A stretch of 64,000 nt of DNA from Centroberyx gerrardi (taxonomy: Eukaryota > Chordata > Actinopteri > Beryciformes > Berycidae): contig NC_136005.1 of the NCBI RefSeq assembly GCF_048128805.1, positions 3,247,941 through 3,311,940 on the forward strand, written 5' to 3'. How positions within the stretch are numbered: position 1 is the first letter of the stretch; the number at the start of each line of letters is the position of its first letter. Below, piece after piece: positions 1 through 25,500 of the stretch. The position numbers and the translations under genes are program-made. Below the pieces are notes generated by a model. The model was not told the origin of the DNA. It searched no databases and saw only the letters and a list, made by a program, of their open reading frames with translations.

Positions 1-220
1 GCAGACTGCAGAACAGAAAATATGATAACGTTGCTTATCACAGTGTGGGGATGCTGGCACTGGTGCTGCTGACACTTCAAATCTGCCACCTGCACTTTTT
101 TGCCAGAAGCATCGAGTTCGGAGCATCAAATGATCATCGCTTACTGCTCCCCGTGTGTTTCAGCCTCTAACACTTCTACTATTTCTACTATTTTCCACTG
201 AATAGAGTAAGTGTCCTCAG

Positions 221-13809
<13,589 letters not shown>

Positions 13810-16780
13810 CAGCTCATTTCTTTCTTTCGTGTCTTTCAACGGAAACAAACTTTACTGCTGAAGGAAAACTCGGCGGCCAAAAGTGTTTCAGTCTGAGCCA
13901 GAGGAACCGGAGGCCGAAACTCATCATCAGACTTGACTGGGTGTTGGGAGATTTTACTTGAAACTTTTTTTTTTATTGTGAGTGTTTGACTCCAGGCGTT
14001 GCAGACTTTCTCGGGTCTTATTTATTACATTTGCAAGCTATGATGAATCAGTAACGGTACAAAGAGGGAAGTTCTCATTGGTCGACTAGCCAAGGCTAAA
14101 ACATGTTTTGTATTCATAAAATGTGGTTTTACGTCTTTTGACTGGATTTTTCTATAAATGTCTATTTTTTAAATATATTGTCAGGGTACAGACTAGTTTG
14201 ATAATGATGGGCGTAATTGTCGCAGGACCAAAAGGCACAAAAGTCGTTTTTGGAGACTGAGGTGTTAGTTGATTTTTGTTTTATTTTTATTTTATTTTTC
14301 TCAGTGTCAATTTAGAACTGAACAGTGCAGCTTCCAACAGTGTAAAAGTGCTACGAGCTTGATCTTCAGAAAGATAGGAATGACTACTTGTTCACACTGT
14401 GAGCAGCTTGGTTGATGTGTTGCTCTATTCTGACAGATTGTGGGCGGGGCCAGAGGCTCTGATCGCATCGATGTAATGATCTGCAGCTACAACGTTTTGA
14501 ACAGACAAATCATGTATTTATTGCTGCTTTGTTTTTACCTGGCATAACGTTACATCGTTCTGATGAGTTACCATAGCTAACAAGCGCTAATTAGGTAGCA
14601 TTAATCAGAAATAAACTGAGAACTCAAGAGTTTACGGTCGATCCCAGCGATGGATGCAACTGTTCTCCAAGCATCGTTTTTGAGACTCAGGTCTTTCAGA
14701 TAAAAGTTGTAGAGGACTGAGAAGTTTTGAATGGCAGGAATCAGCTTCTCGTCCATTTTGCACTCGCCAGGCAGAGCTTACTGTTCATGAAATTAAATCG
14801 CATCAGTCGGGGAAACAAGAAAGCACGGAGATCTGATTGGCTGTAGATGGCTGATGATGCTGAAAAGTTCAGTCATGGCCAGCTTTTCTAGGCCGGCAAA
14901 CATCTGCACAGTTCCCCTGGTCGCTGGCAGCTGTGTAGGAAATGAACAGACTTGCTGTGACTTGTTGGTTGTGTTGCTCGCAGTGTGAACACACAGTAAA
15001 AGCTTTGTTATTTCCTCCATGTGGAACCAGTCCGTGCAGGGTGACACATCTCAAACCACGCTGATGCACTACCAGGGTTTGACTTCAGAGTACAACCTGA
15101 CGGTGTTCTGTATGTGCCATGATATCGTCCTCTAAGCCATATCTTTTAAGATATCGTCAGTTGAAAGCTTTTGTATCGTTTGTAATCTCAACTCTTGTTT
15201 ACAGTATATCGATAAATGTTATCACTCCACAACTTGACGTCATCTCAAAATGAAACCGGTTGTATTGAAGTCGGGTTTTGAGCTCCGGACGCTGCAGAAC
15301 ACGAAGCGCTCGATGCTCGACTTGACGTGACTCTCGTGTTATTCGGGGCTCCAGAGCTTGTAATTTGTGAAGCTCTGGTCATCGACTGTGTTCTACTTTT
15401 TTTTGTTTTTTCCTGCTCACTTTACAGCATCTTTAAACACGGATGCAGCATGGCGGTGTGACTTGCTGTAACTCGTTCTGTTTTCAAAGCATGGATCTTA
15501 CAGGATAATCGCTGCGCAGCCAAATCGAGGTCAAAGTCTTCTTCGGATACAGGAGGGAGTCGCATAGGAATAGCTTTTTGTTTTGTTTATAACGTTTGGT
15601 TATTTATGTTTTTATGCTTCCCTTCCTTACAGCAGGAACACAGTTACAGCTCGTGTGTTGGATCCTCTCGCATATTCTGGAGTGTTTTTTTTCCTGAAAC
15701 TGTAGCTTTTTGTCTTTGTTCATTCATATGAGCATGTGAGAGACACCATGCCTAAAAATACCTATTCCTACTTAAATTTACTGTGTAGTGATGTTTACAT
15801 CGGGGGGTAAAAGTGCACTAATGTATTTTGACATGGATTTTTTTAACATGACTAAAGGTGGAAAGGTAAAACAGCGGAGGGACGCCCCTTACATTCAATC
15901 CAAACCCAGGGCTTATTTGAACAAATGTTAGTTTTATGTCTTTGTATCGTACAAATATTGATGTATATTTTGATAACGAGGCTGTATTCATAATTCCAAA
16001 TGCATTATTATTAATATTATTGAAGGACATTATACGCACAGAGAAATGTGTGGTGCCAAGATTGCGGGAAGTGTGATTTGAAGAATATTACACAAAACAT
16101 CTTTTTTTGGGGGGGATTCAGAACAGTGTTTCAGGCTCCAGTACGGATCGGGACGCGCTTCAGATTTTTCCCCGCTGCAGATCGATTTTGAGGCCGATCG
16201 TCCGTCCTGATCGCCCGTGGCTGTCGCACCGGCTTCCTCTGAGCCTTTTTCTTCATATGGTATTTGACATGTTCTGATTTTGTCATTGCAATCCCTCCCA
16301 AAAAAAAAAAAATGTCTTCAAATCTCACGACGATGAGCTGCTGATAGTGGAAAGCCAGAATCACTGAAACGGCACGAGAAAAAGGTGGAATCACTGAATG
16401 GCTGTTTTATCTTTGCAGTCTGTCAGAATTGTTTACAATGAACAAACATGCTATGTACAAACCCTTTTTATATCCTGTGTCTCTATATGATGAAACTACT
16501 CTTTGATACCATGGAAGAAAGCTACACTCGTAGAAATTACATATCTTTTTTTTTTTTGAGGGTTTTTTGTTTAGTTTTTTGGGGGACTTGTCCCTCAGAG
16601 CAGCCTGGCAGACTGAACTGTTGTACCTGTGCACGTGTTCTCCTGTCCACTTCCTGTTCAGTGCATGCTGCATGACACAAGCACACAGCTGTAATACTTG
16701 ATCGCATGGTATACTGGCGCTGTCGCCCTGTACTGTGTTTTCTTGTGCACCAAGTAAAATTTGTATTTTCTCTTTGACTC
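13810..16780 (+). other. probable mast3 3' UTR (end not determined)
   Basis: The sequence after the mast3 stop is AT-rich, free of coding signal and unusually poor in the interspersed repeats seen elsewhere, as expected of a long MAST 3' UTR. An AATAAA lies at about 14610. The true cleavage site cannot be fixed from sequence; the right limit is a guess. Confidence 0.4.
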
Positions 16781-17488
16781 ATCTGAACTCGGACTGCGCT
16801 GGTGTTTATTGAGTTTTACAGGCCTGTCGTGTGTGTGGTGTCTGGAAATGTACGGAAAAAGAATTGGGTCATTTCCAGATCTTGATTTAGTTGGGAAATC
16901 ACACAAAAAGTTTAGAAAAGAAAGGAAAAATGTGTTTGTGCTGTCCTAACATACATATAACTACACATTTCCTTTTGTTTTTAGACCCATGTCATCTTAC
17001 ATATTCTGATATTTGTCACTGTAAAGAATAATCTACATCTATAGAGTGATATTGCAGAGTTAGTAATATATTTATATTTATTCACAAATCATATTCAGTG
17101 GGTCACATACAGAGCAACAGTGTGTTTGAGGCAGTTGCCTGTAGAATACTACAGTGGTAGGCAGATAGATAATTTTTATGTGTGTGTCACTCCTCAACGT
17201 ACAGATCATACAGAGTAAAATGCATTTACAGTAAACACATTACCCCAGTAATGACAGGAATAAAGGGGTTGAGGACCACTTTTTTGCCTGAGACAGGCTA
17301 AAAATAAATGCACATAAAAATACTACATACAGAGTAGTTGGTTGTCTATGGCAGCTATCAAACTGAATTGATTGTAATGCAACATTTTGATCAGATTCAA
17401 TGATACTATGAAGGTATTGTCATTTTAAAAGGATTTTAGACTACACTATATAAAAACAGAGACTATCAAAGAGCTGTGGGCTGTTATA

Positions 17489-17880
17489 TAGGTAAGGCAA
17501 GTTTACTTATATACCACATTTTGTACACAAAGGCAATTCAAAGTGCTTTAAGATAAATGTATACAAGACATTAGATAAGAAATACAGGATAAGACAAATA
17601 AAAAGTAAATGCATAAAAAGTGAATAAAGATCAAGTTGCATAAGCAGTGTAGATTGACTTTTGAGTCTAGTTTTCTGAGTTCTTCTGAGATCTTCTGGAA
17701 GTTTGTTCCAGCTCTGTGTAGCAGAATAACTAATCGCTGCCTCACCAGGCTTAGTTTTGACTCTGGGAATAGTTAGCAGACTGGTCCCAGTTAGCAGACC
17801 GGTCCCAGATGACCTGAGGGGTCCAGAGGTTCATATGGGAAGAGTCAGAGTCAGAGATGTATTTTAGTCCAACGACCAAC
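17489..17880 (+). repeat. interspersed repeat between mast3 and ndufa7
   Basis: The segment begins aagtttacttatataccaca and has caaagtgctttaag, the signature of a common fish repeat also seen here at 37685, 51585, 55395 and 58690. It continues with ttctggaagtttgttccagc. I see nothing else between the mast3 UTR and ndufa7. Confidence 0.6.
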
Positions 17881-17999
17881 AGGATTTCAAAGTAAATTAT
17901 TTGACAAACTGGAAGCCAGCTCAGCTTTCAGCATATATACGTGAAGAGTTTCAAAACAGCAGTCAAAAACCTGCAGGTTACTGGCTTTGTAATGCAGAA

Positions 18000-18105
18000 G
18001 TTAAGGAGCGGCGGCTTGCCTCCAGGCCGCCAGGTGGCAGCACCGTGCGGACAGAAACGGGTTTTCCGTCACGGGAGAAGCGCCGTGTCCTTCACAACAG
18101 CAAAC
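18000..18105 (+). promoter_or_regulatory. CpG-rich ndufa7 promoter / 5' UTR
   Basis: The 100 bases before the ndufa7 ATG are GC- and CpG-rich against an AT-rich background and have no TATA box, as expected for a housekeeping promoter. The transcription start is not visible. Confidence 0.45.
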
Positions 18106-18156
18106 ATGGCTACTGCTACCAGAATCATCCAGAGGCTCCGGAATTTTTTATCAGGG
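18106..18156 (+). CDS. ndufa7: ndufa7 exon 1
   Basis: It encodes [17 protein letters not shown] and ends in phase 0 at donor gtaagc. Confidence 0.95.
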
Positions 18157-20528
18157 GTAAGCCATGCAACCATGGACAAACTTTAAACTGGAGGCATGAA
18201 ACTGTGAATGTTATGAGTTTATCTGCTGGTGATAAACGGTCGAATGGCGCTAGTGTAAACGAGCTAACTTAGCTAACATTAGCCTATTAAAGCTAGCCAG
18301 TTATGCTAGCTGTTAGTTAACTGTCATGTGAAACGAGAGAGCTGTGTCAGTCAAGTGTTTGGACAAGATTACAGTAACATAGAAATTGGGTAATTAATTA
18401 ATTAATTGGTGTTTCTTTTCAGCACGACCTGCAAGCCAAGCTTCAGCTGCGTTATGACGAGATAGCAAAGAGGTAAGACGTTATCCACTGCCTGGTTATT
18501 AAACTGTAAACTTAGCTTTCCCAAAACGTTATTGTACATGCTAATGTAGTTAGAATCATCTTGTTGGTAGCACATACAGCTCAGTTAATGTTGTGTTTAA
18601 ATACCTGGTGGCGTCCCGAGTGATATTTACCTCATTCAGATGTGTCTTATTCCTAGTTCACACAGTCCAGACGAGGTTTTAGCACACCTGTTTTGAGGTA
18701 GCTTGAATTTGCATCACTTTGCAACTTAACAGGAGTTTCCAGGATAGTTGAATGGCAGCTGAACAACAACAGTTGGTTAGAAGGTATATTTTGTTTTCAC
18801 TGGTCATGATGTTGCAGAAAATATGTGTGCTGCTGTCCACAGTTGGTTTGACGTATGATTTCTGTAGTACCTACCCTAAAGCTAGACTTGGCTTTAACAC
18901 ACCAGTCTGAATCAGGTTTAGTTGGGAAATGTGTTTTAGCATTAGACATTACTTTTTATGAGTTCCATTGAAAATTTAGTTGACGTTGTAGCTTGCTTGC
19001 AAAGCACAATGAATTTGCTGTGGCAAGTCTGCTTTTCTTTGATGTGCCTCATTTGTAAGCTTACTGTTGGCTGATGGGGATCATCTTTGCAGAATCACTC
19101 AAAGCAGCAGCATTTTCATCTGCAATGAGCGCTTAGCACCAAAGATGTCAAAAAAACAAAAACAAAGAAGATTACCACTGAAGTTTTGCTGCAAGATAAG
19201 ACATATCATATAGACTAATTCAGATTTTTCTGGTTTTGTTTTTTTCTGCAGGACCCAGCCAGCACCCAAACTGGCCGTGGGCCCGAGCCACAAGTACGCC
19301 GACAACTACTACCACACTAGAGACGGACGCAGAGAGTCAGTCCCAGCCACAGTCATCATGTCTTCACAGAAGGCGCTCACTGCTGGCAGGTAAAAAAACA
19401 CTCAACAGCAACATCCAACTTTTTAGATGCAGAGTCGAAGCCGGGAGGACGGGGGATGAGGGATGAGACGCAGTTTGGTCAAATGGAACGCACCCCATGT
19501 GTCTCAAGAGTAGAGTCAGTCCTTTATCAAAGAGTGCAGTCAGTGGTGATCATCAACATCTGTGCAAAGACTGAACTAACTTTTCAGTCACTAGAGGGAG
19601 ATGAAAAAGGCATCGATGCCAATGACTACAAACCATGTAGCTCAAACATTTCATAATAAATACTGATGAACTCTGATAAAGGCTCCTTGCTAAGCTGAAA
19701 CACATCAGCATGCTCTCCAGACTGGGTCTTATTCCACAAAAACCAAAAAAGAAATGAAAGAAACCAGTAAAAAAATGTTTAACTATTCATAGTATTCTGT
19801 TCCATCACCACTCAGCTATCTTGGTGGGAAAATAACAGGTGACTGTAATGATTTAACTAGTGTTGAAATGATTATTCGATTAGTTTATTAGTTGATTGAC
19901 AGAAAATTAATCGATTATAATTTTAATAAACAATAATTTTAGTCATTTATCAAGTAAAAATACCAAACATTTGCTGGTTACAGCTTCACAAAGTCTAAGA
20001 TTCGCTGCTTTTCTCCACCATAAAATGAATACTTTGGGTTTTTTGGCTGCTGGTCAACAAATAAATAAACAATTTTAAGAATCACTTTGGTCTCTGGGAA
20101 CTTGTGATGGGTGTTTGTCATTATTTTTGATATTTTATAGACAAAATGGGGAATCGATTCATCAAAAAAAATAATCGCTAGAATAATCGATAATGAAAAT
20201 AACCGTTAGTTGCAGCCCTAAATTTAACAGGTGATTATTATCAAATGACGGTTACAGCCAATGAGCTGTGTATATAGTAAATGTTACTGGTAGGAAATGC
20301 ATGTGATGTGATGGGAATATTTTGAATGGGAGTGCTGCTCCTGCCCTTGTTTTTGAGTATAATGGTTAACAGCAATTTTATGTGTGTGTGTGTTTCACTT
20401 GAGTATTGGAGTATCTTATTTCTCTGCTCTCTCCCAGCCAAGCTCCTGAAGTCCCGGCGAAGCTTGCGGTGACTCCCGGAGCCGCGTATCAGGAGCTGCC
20501 GCTGTCCACCGACCAGCCGTACCTCTGA
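18106..20528 (+). CDS. ndufa7: NADH dehydrogenase [ubiquinone] 1 alpha subcomplex subunit 7
   Basis: Four exons (18106-18156, 18423-18472, 19252-19389, 20438-20528) splice in phase to a 109-residue protein. It starts [17 protein letters not shown], continues [20 protein letters not shown] and [20 protein letters not shown], and ends LSTDQPYL. These blocks match NDUFA7 (B14.5a), an accessory subunit of mitochondrial respiratory complex I, and the length is close to the usual ~113 residues. The start has a good context (A at -3, G at +4). There is no classical cleaved presequence, as known for this subunit. The gene is intact and lies about 2 kb upstream of the receptor gene on the same strand. 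Confidence 0.97.
18423..18472 (+). CDS. ndufa7: ndufa7 exon 2
   Basis: It encodes [16 protein letters not shown] and two bases of the next Arg codon. The acceptor is tcttttcag and the donor gtaaga. Confidence 0.96.
19252..19389 (+). CDS. ndufa7: ndufa7 exon 3
   Basis: It encodes [20 protein letters not shown], then [20 protein letters not shown], the most conserved part of the protein. The acceptor is tttctgcag and the donor gtaaaa. Confidence 0.97.
19858..20220 (-). mobile_element. hAT-type MITE in ndufa7 intron 3, inverted copy
   Basis: The element reads as the reverse complement of the 6861/10129 family: it ends taaccgttagttgcagccct plus a. It is flanked by gatttaac (19850-19857) and aatttaac (20221-20228), a 7/8 target-site duplication. 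It lies about 220 bp upstream of the last ndufa7 exon. Confidence 0.85.
20438..20528 (+). CDS. ndufa7: ndufa7 exon 4 with stop
   Basis: It encodes the variable linker and the conserved C-terminus LSTDQPYL, ending at TGA 20526-20528. Confidence 0.95.
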
Positions 20529-20618
20529 ACAAACCGCTTCACTTCCTCCCCAAAGCTGCAGCAGAGGTCTGACCGCCAGGCTGCAGGGCGTCTGGGTTAA
20601 ATCCTGTATAAAAGTGTT

Positions 20619-20624
20619 AATAAA
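20619..20624 (+). terminator. ndufa7 polyadenylation signal
   Basis: A canonical AATAAA lies 91 bases after the ndufa7 stop codon, so the 3' UTR is short, about 110 bases. Confidence 0.8.
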
Positions 20625-20644
20625 ATGTCTTATGTATGAATTTC

Positions 20645-22440
20645 TTCTTCTACTCATGGTTTTCTTATTCCCCGGTCGTGTTTTGTACCATGTAAAACAG
20701 TTGTGAAATGGATTTTGAATGTTAGGTGTCACCTGTACTGATGGATTTGTACATGAAAGAACAGATTGTAGTTTGGAAATACTGGGTGCAAGGTGCATTG
20801 TGGGATAGCTGGGAAGACTGAATGACATCAGTACAAGGGGCATTTTCACCTTCTGGCCAAGCTGCAAAGTTAAAAATTATTATTTCTTCAAGAATCAATG
20901 ACCAGAAGTGTTTTTTGTCAGTCCGTGGTTAAGTCAGGACTTGTTCAGTGAGGTTGGGGATAAAGCAGAGTTGGGTTTATAATAATCTTTTCAGCTTTTT
21001 AGAAGACGGTCTGAAGGTCTTCCTGCCTTAAACATCATGCTTTTAATATTCTCTAGTGAAGAAAAACATTACAGAGTGGAGGTTAGGAGAGTGGTGTGTA
21101 GTTGCACCTCTGCTCCTGTTGAATGAATGGATGAAACCTTTGTTGCCCCAGAGGGAATTTGTCTTGCACGCGAATGAGCAACATTCAAAATATTAAAGAC
21201 ATTGAGCAACATTTAGCATAGGGACACATCAAGTCACAACAAATAATACATAATCATCCTCATCCTCATCCTCATACTGTATAATAAATGCAATAAGTGC
21301 ATAAGCAAAACTAGCAATGTATATACTGTAGGTAAATTGTATATAGAGCCTGATTTCTCTCCTCTGTGGCCAAGTCAAAAAAATTACTGATCCTCAAAAA
21401 TTAAATAACCACAAGTATCTTTTGGTTATTCAGTGTTAACTTAGGTCTTTGTCAGTGAGTGTAAGTTCCACCTTTGCATTTTAACCAGAAACCATTTTCA
21501 TGGACCTCTCCTATACTTTAGGTTAAACAGGGAGGTATGTTTTATTTTATTGATTTATTTTTTGGGGGTTCAGAGGTTTTTAAGGCGTTAACATCCCATT
21601 CATTTTTAGAGAGACATCATTTTTCTCCAGTTATTCTGCTTGTTTGTACCTGATCACATCCTCCAGCAATACTTCAGGTCACAGTTAAACATGAATGTAC
21701 TTGTTGATTCTTCATCATACATTATTAACACAATCCACTGGATATCACGTGTCTGCTGTGTTACAACTCTAAGGTCCTGCGTCAGTCTAACTAAATATAC
21801 CCGATAAACAGCTGATTAACAGGTTGACTACAGTCACACCTGGCTGCAGGCTGAACATCACTGCTATCAATTTTAGGACAATTTGTCATGCATATATAAT
21901 GTCTAATATCTAGTACCAGATAACTTCAGAAAAAGCAATGGCAGCGTATGGTTCATGTTTCAAAGTCACTGTGACCTTTAAAAGCAGGTAAAGTCACACC
22001 TGGACGCCATGTGTGCTGCTGTCCAACATGATCTAATGTGTGTGTGTGTGTGTAAAATTAGAAGAAACAACATAATTTACCAGCTGAAATGGGCCCAATA
22101 GGCTACTCAACATTAAACATAATCATATTTATTTAAAATATTCAATAATTACAAAAATTCAGACATCAGTGGAAAAGCTAGTTCACTACGATACAAAACA
22201 ATATGGGAGAAGAGGAAAAATGGCAAAAATCACCTTTTTTTAAAAATTCACCTTCAGTCAGCAAATAACTAATAATTGAATATAGCAGTATTTTTTTTCT
22301 TATTTACAAATGTCAGATTTAACGACGTAAATTCAATTTAAAAGACTTTACATTTGGGGGAGAATTTAGTTTTGTGGGTATTAAATGAAGCTATCGAGAC
22401 AAAAATCTTGTCAAATTCAAAGCGCATCACAGTATGAAAT
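20645..22440 (+). other. ndufa7-receptor intergenic region
   Basis: The interval has no coding signal. At 21135-21310 it holds a segment with ttgttgccccagagggaatt that resembles LINE-type 3' ends found elsewhere in the window, with a (TCATCC)n run near 21256. A short TG run lies at 22036-22054. Confidence 0.45.
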
Positions 22441-22533
22441 TCGTGTTGGAGCAGCTCGAGCGGCTCGGAGTTGACAGAAACACAGACTCTTGCGTCATAT
22501 TTCCGCGCCGTGCAGCTGTGGAGGACATCGAGC

Positions 22534-22594
22534 ATGGGACACCTTGGAGGCTTATTTCTGCTCATTCCCTTGCTAGTCTCTCATAATATTTGGG
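22534..22594 (+). CDS. receptor exon 1: signal peptide
   Basis: The exon encodes [20 protein letters not shown], a hydrophobic secretion signal. The ATG has A at -3 and G at +4, and no in-frame ATG precedes it in the adjoining sequence. The donor gtaaga follows the first base of a Gly codon, the usual phase 1 of this family. Confidence 0.85.
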
Positions 22595-25500
22595 GTAAGA
22601 CACGCTCTATAAGTAAATCTATTTTTAAACTATATACAGTGAAACTTTGGTGTTATTTGCTGAAGAAGCGCGCGGCAGTTTGCAGACAGTCAGCCCGTTA
22701 CAGGCTGCCAGCAGTTTGAATGAGATCTAACCGCTTCCACCAGTTAGTTTCATATTTCGACTGTTAATAACTCCTTTTCGATAGTGCTGTATGTCTTATG
22801 CACACATATCATGCACGCAAAGCCAGGGTGATTCAATCTGAACCTAATATCGGATTATTTCTTGTTGAAATATCTGCATGAATCTGTCACTAAGGCAACA
22901 AATAATAAGAAAGCTGCAAAAAGACATCTGTAGTTCCGGCAAAATGCACTAAAAATGACAGATGAATGAGGAAGACCTACTCTAGAAGGCAGAAGGTGAC
23001 TCCCATGTGTATTTTATTGTTGAATTATTAGGCTACATCATGGTTTTATGTTTTATAAAATGTTATAAAACGTAGATATACAAGTTTATGGCATGAAAAA
23101 TGTCAATTGTGAAGCTGTTAAGTGTTTCCAACCAAAAGTATTTCCAAAAGTATTTCCAAAAGTATTTCATATTAAAGTGCAGTGTGTCTCAGTAAAGGAA
23201 ATAAAAGCCATACTGTAAAACCTCAACTCCCACAGTGCAGTTTGACATGATCTGTATCAATATGGGTGCCAGTTGATTATAATAAGGTGTTTTATTCTCC
23301 ACATCTCAGTCCAGTGAGTCCACATTTGATCTGGTTTTATCATAATAATGGGGAGCAGAGGTGGAGACTCGAGTCACATGACTTGGACTTGAGTCAGACT
23401 TGAATCACAATTGTAATAGCTTCAGACTTGACTTGATGCATGAAGAGAAGACTTGAGACTTGACTTGGGTTCTGGTGACTTGGGACTTGACCCTGACTTG
23501 TATTTTGACGACTTGAAAAGGTTTCTAAAGTCTTGACTTGAGATCTTGTGTTTGTGTAAATGACTTAGATTGAAAGTGATGAGATTTGTTCCAGCAGACG
23601 ACTGAATTTAAATTCTGTTTTCTGAATTTGTATGGAATGATTGAATTTATTGAAGTTGAAACTGATTATAGAAATTAAACTCATGATGCTCTTACCAAGT
23701 TTTTATCCTATTAAAACCATATTGCATTGAAAAGTCCAAGATATTTAGTTTTCTTTAAGATATTAAATTGATACTGGACTCTTGATTTGTTCTGACTTGA
23801 CTTGCTGTTCTACATTTAGACTTGAGACTTGACATTAATGACTTGGACTTGACTTGGTAATCTACATTTAGACTTGAGATTTGACTTGAGACTTGTGCCT
23901 CAAGACTTGAGACTGACTTGGGACTCGAGCAAAGTTGACTTGGTCACACCTGTGACGGGGAGCAATGATCAAGCAAGAATTGGCATTTTAAAGATTTTGA
24001 CATTTTTTGTGTCCAAATCCATTATTTTCCAAGATAAAGTCAAAGAAACGCATGTAACATATCAAATTATTAAACAATATCTGATCAATGAGAAAACCAC
24101 TTTGATTTTATTGGAATGCAGTTCATGTCTGGGAGGTTTGCTGATCTAAAGACCAAAATTGTCAGGTGCTGCAATCTTCCAAACATACACAAAGAGAGCA
24201 AAACTGCAATGAAAAGGTTAATTTTGTCAGTACAATTCTTAGTAAAATAGTTATATGCATCTTAGACACTACAATTGATCATGTGTTTTCGTGTTTGATC
24301 ATCTTTATGTCCCAAAAATCCAAGTATTCAGTATTTCCCCTAGAATTTTTTTCTCATCAGGGTGGAAAAGCCTCTGAAACAGCTTTTAGAGCATCATGGG
24401 ACACTAAAACTCTCCACTGAAACCCAGACTGATGAAATTCCTTTAGTGTCAGCAGCTCCATCATATGAGAGGTGGACAACATGACTGATCGATATCTGAT
24501 ATCTAATAAAAGGCCAATATCGTCTCGATATCTCAGTCAAACCCTGCATGTCACACAGATGAGCAGGATGTCACTGTGCAGTTTGTTTGATGCTGACTGA
24601 AATGACAAAGAAACTGACAGCTGACCTCATATTAATCAGCTGTTCACCCTCTGGTCTCAGGCGCTGCAGGTCACTCTCTGCCGGCCTGCAGGGACCAGCT
24701 GGAGTTCAGGTGCAGCGGTGGGCGGTGTGTCTCCAGGCTCAGGGTGTGTGACGGCCGTCCGGACTGTGACGACGGATCAGATGAACTCGGCTGTTGTGAG
24801 TACAGTGTTGTCACCAGAACGTTTTTCCCCTCGTTTTATTTTGCATCACACGCAAACTCTTACTTTTTAGCCACAATCTGTAAAACTGTGGACAAATCCA
24901 TTAAAGAAGAGTTCTGATTGGTTTATTCAAACTCTTGAGTGTTTCCTCCTTTTAGTTGGTTGGTTTCTCCAGGTGAGAACGATGACCTTTGAACTCTGGT
25001 GGCACCAAATAACGGCACCGAGAGTCTCAGTCCTCTAACAAGAGAACTGTGATGTGGTTCGTTAATCCAGCCAGCTACAGGAAACCACCCCCGAAATGCA
25101 AGGGATTATGGGTAGAAGGAGACGGATGTTGACATCTAATAGTCAGCAGTTCCTCATGCTTGGAAAGCCGAGCAGAACAAAATGAAGCGAGGGCAAACTG
25201 AGAGTCAAGAAGAGGTGAAATTAGATAAGATTAGATGAATTTTATTATCCCCAGGGGGAAATTATCTTTGCGGTAGAGTGCACAGCATACAGACACATCA
25301 TTAGTAACACAATACACAATAAATACATCACCAACAACGATACCACGCAAAAATAATTCGGTACAAGATATTCAGTAGGCAGGAAATACCATGGATAATC
25401 TATTTCATTGTAAGCTGCAAGGCCCAGCAGCAGTCAGCCGGTCTTACAGTATTGTCCAGTTGGTTGAGTGCATGTGTGCTGTGTGTAATTCATGAGTGTG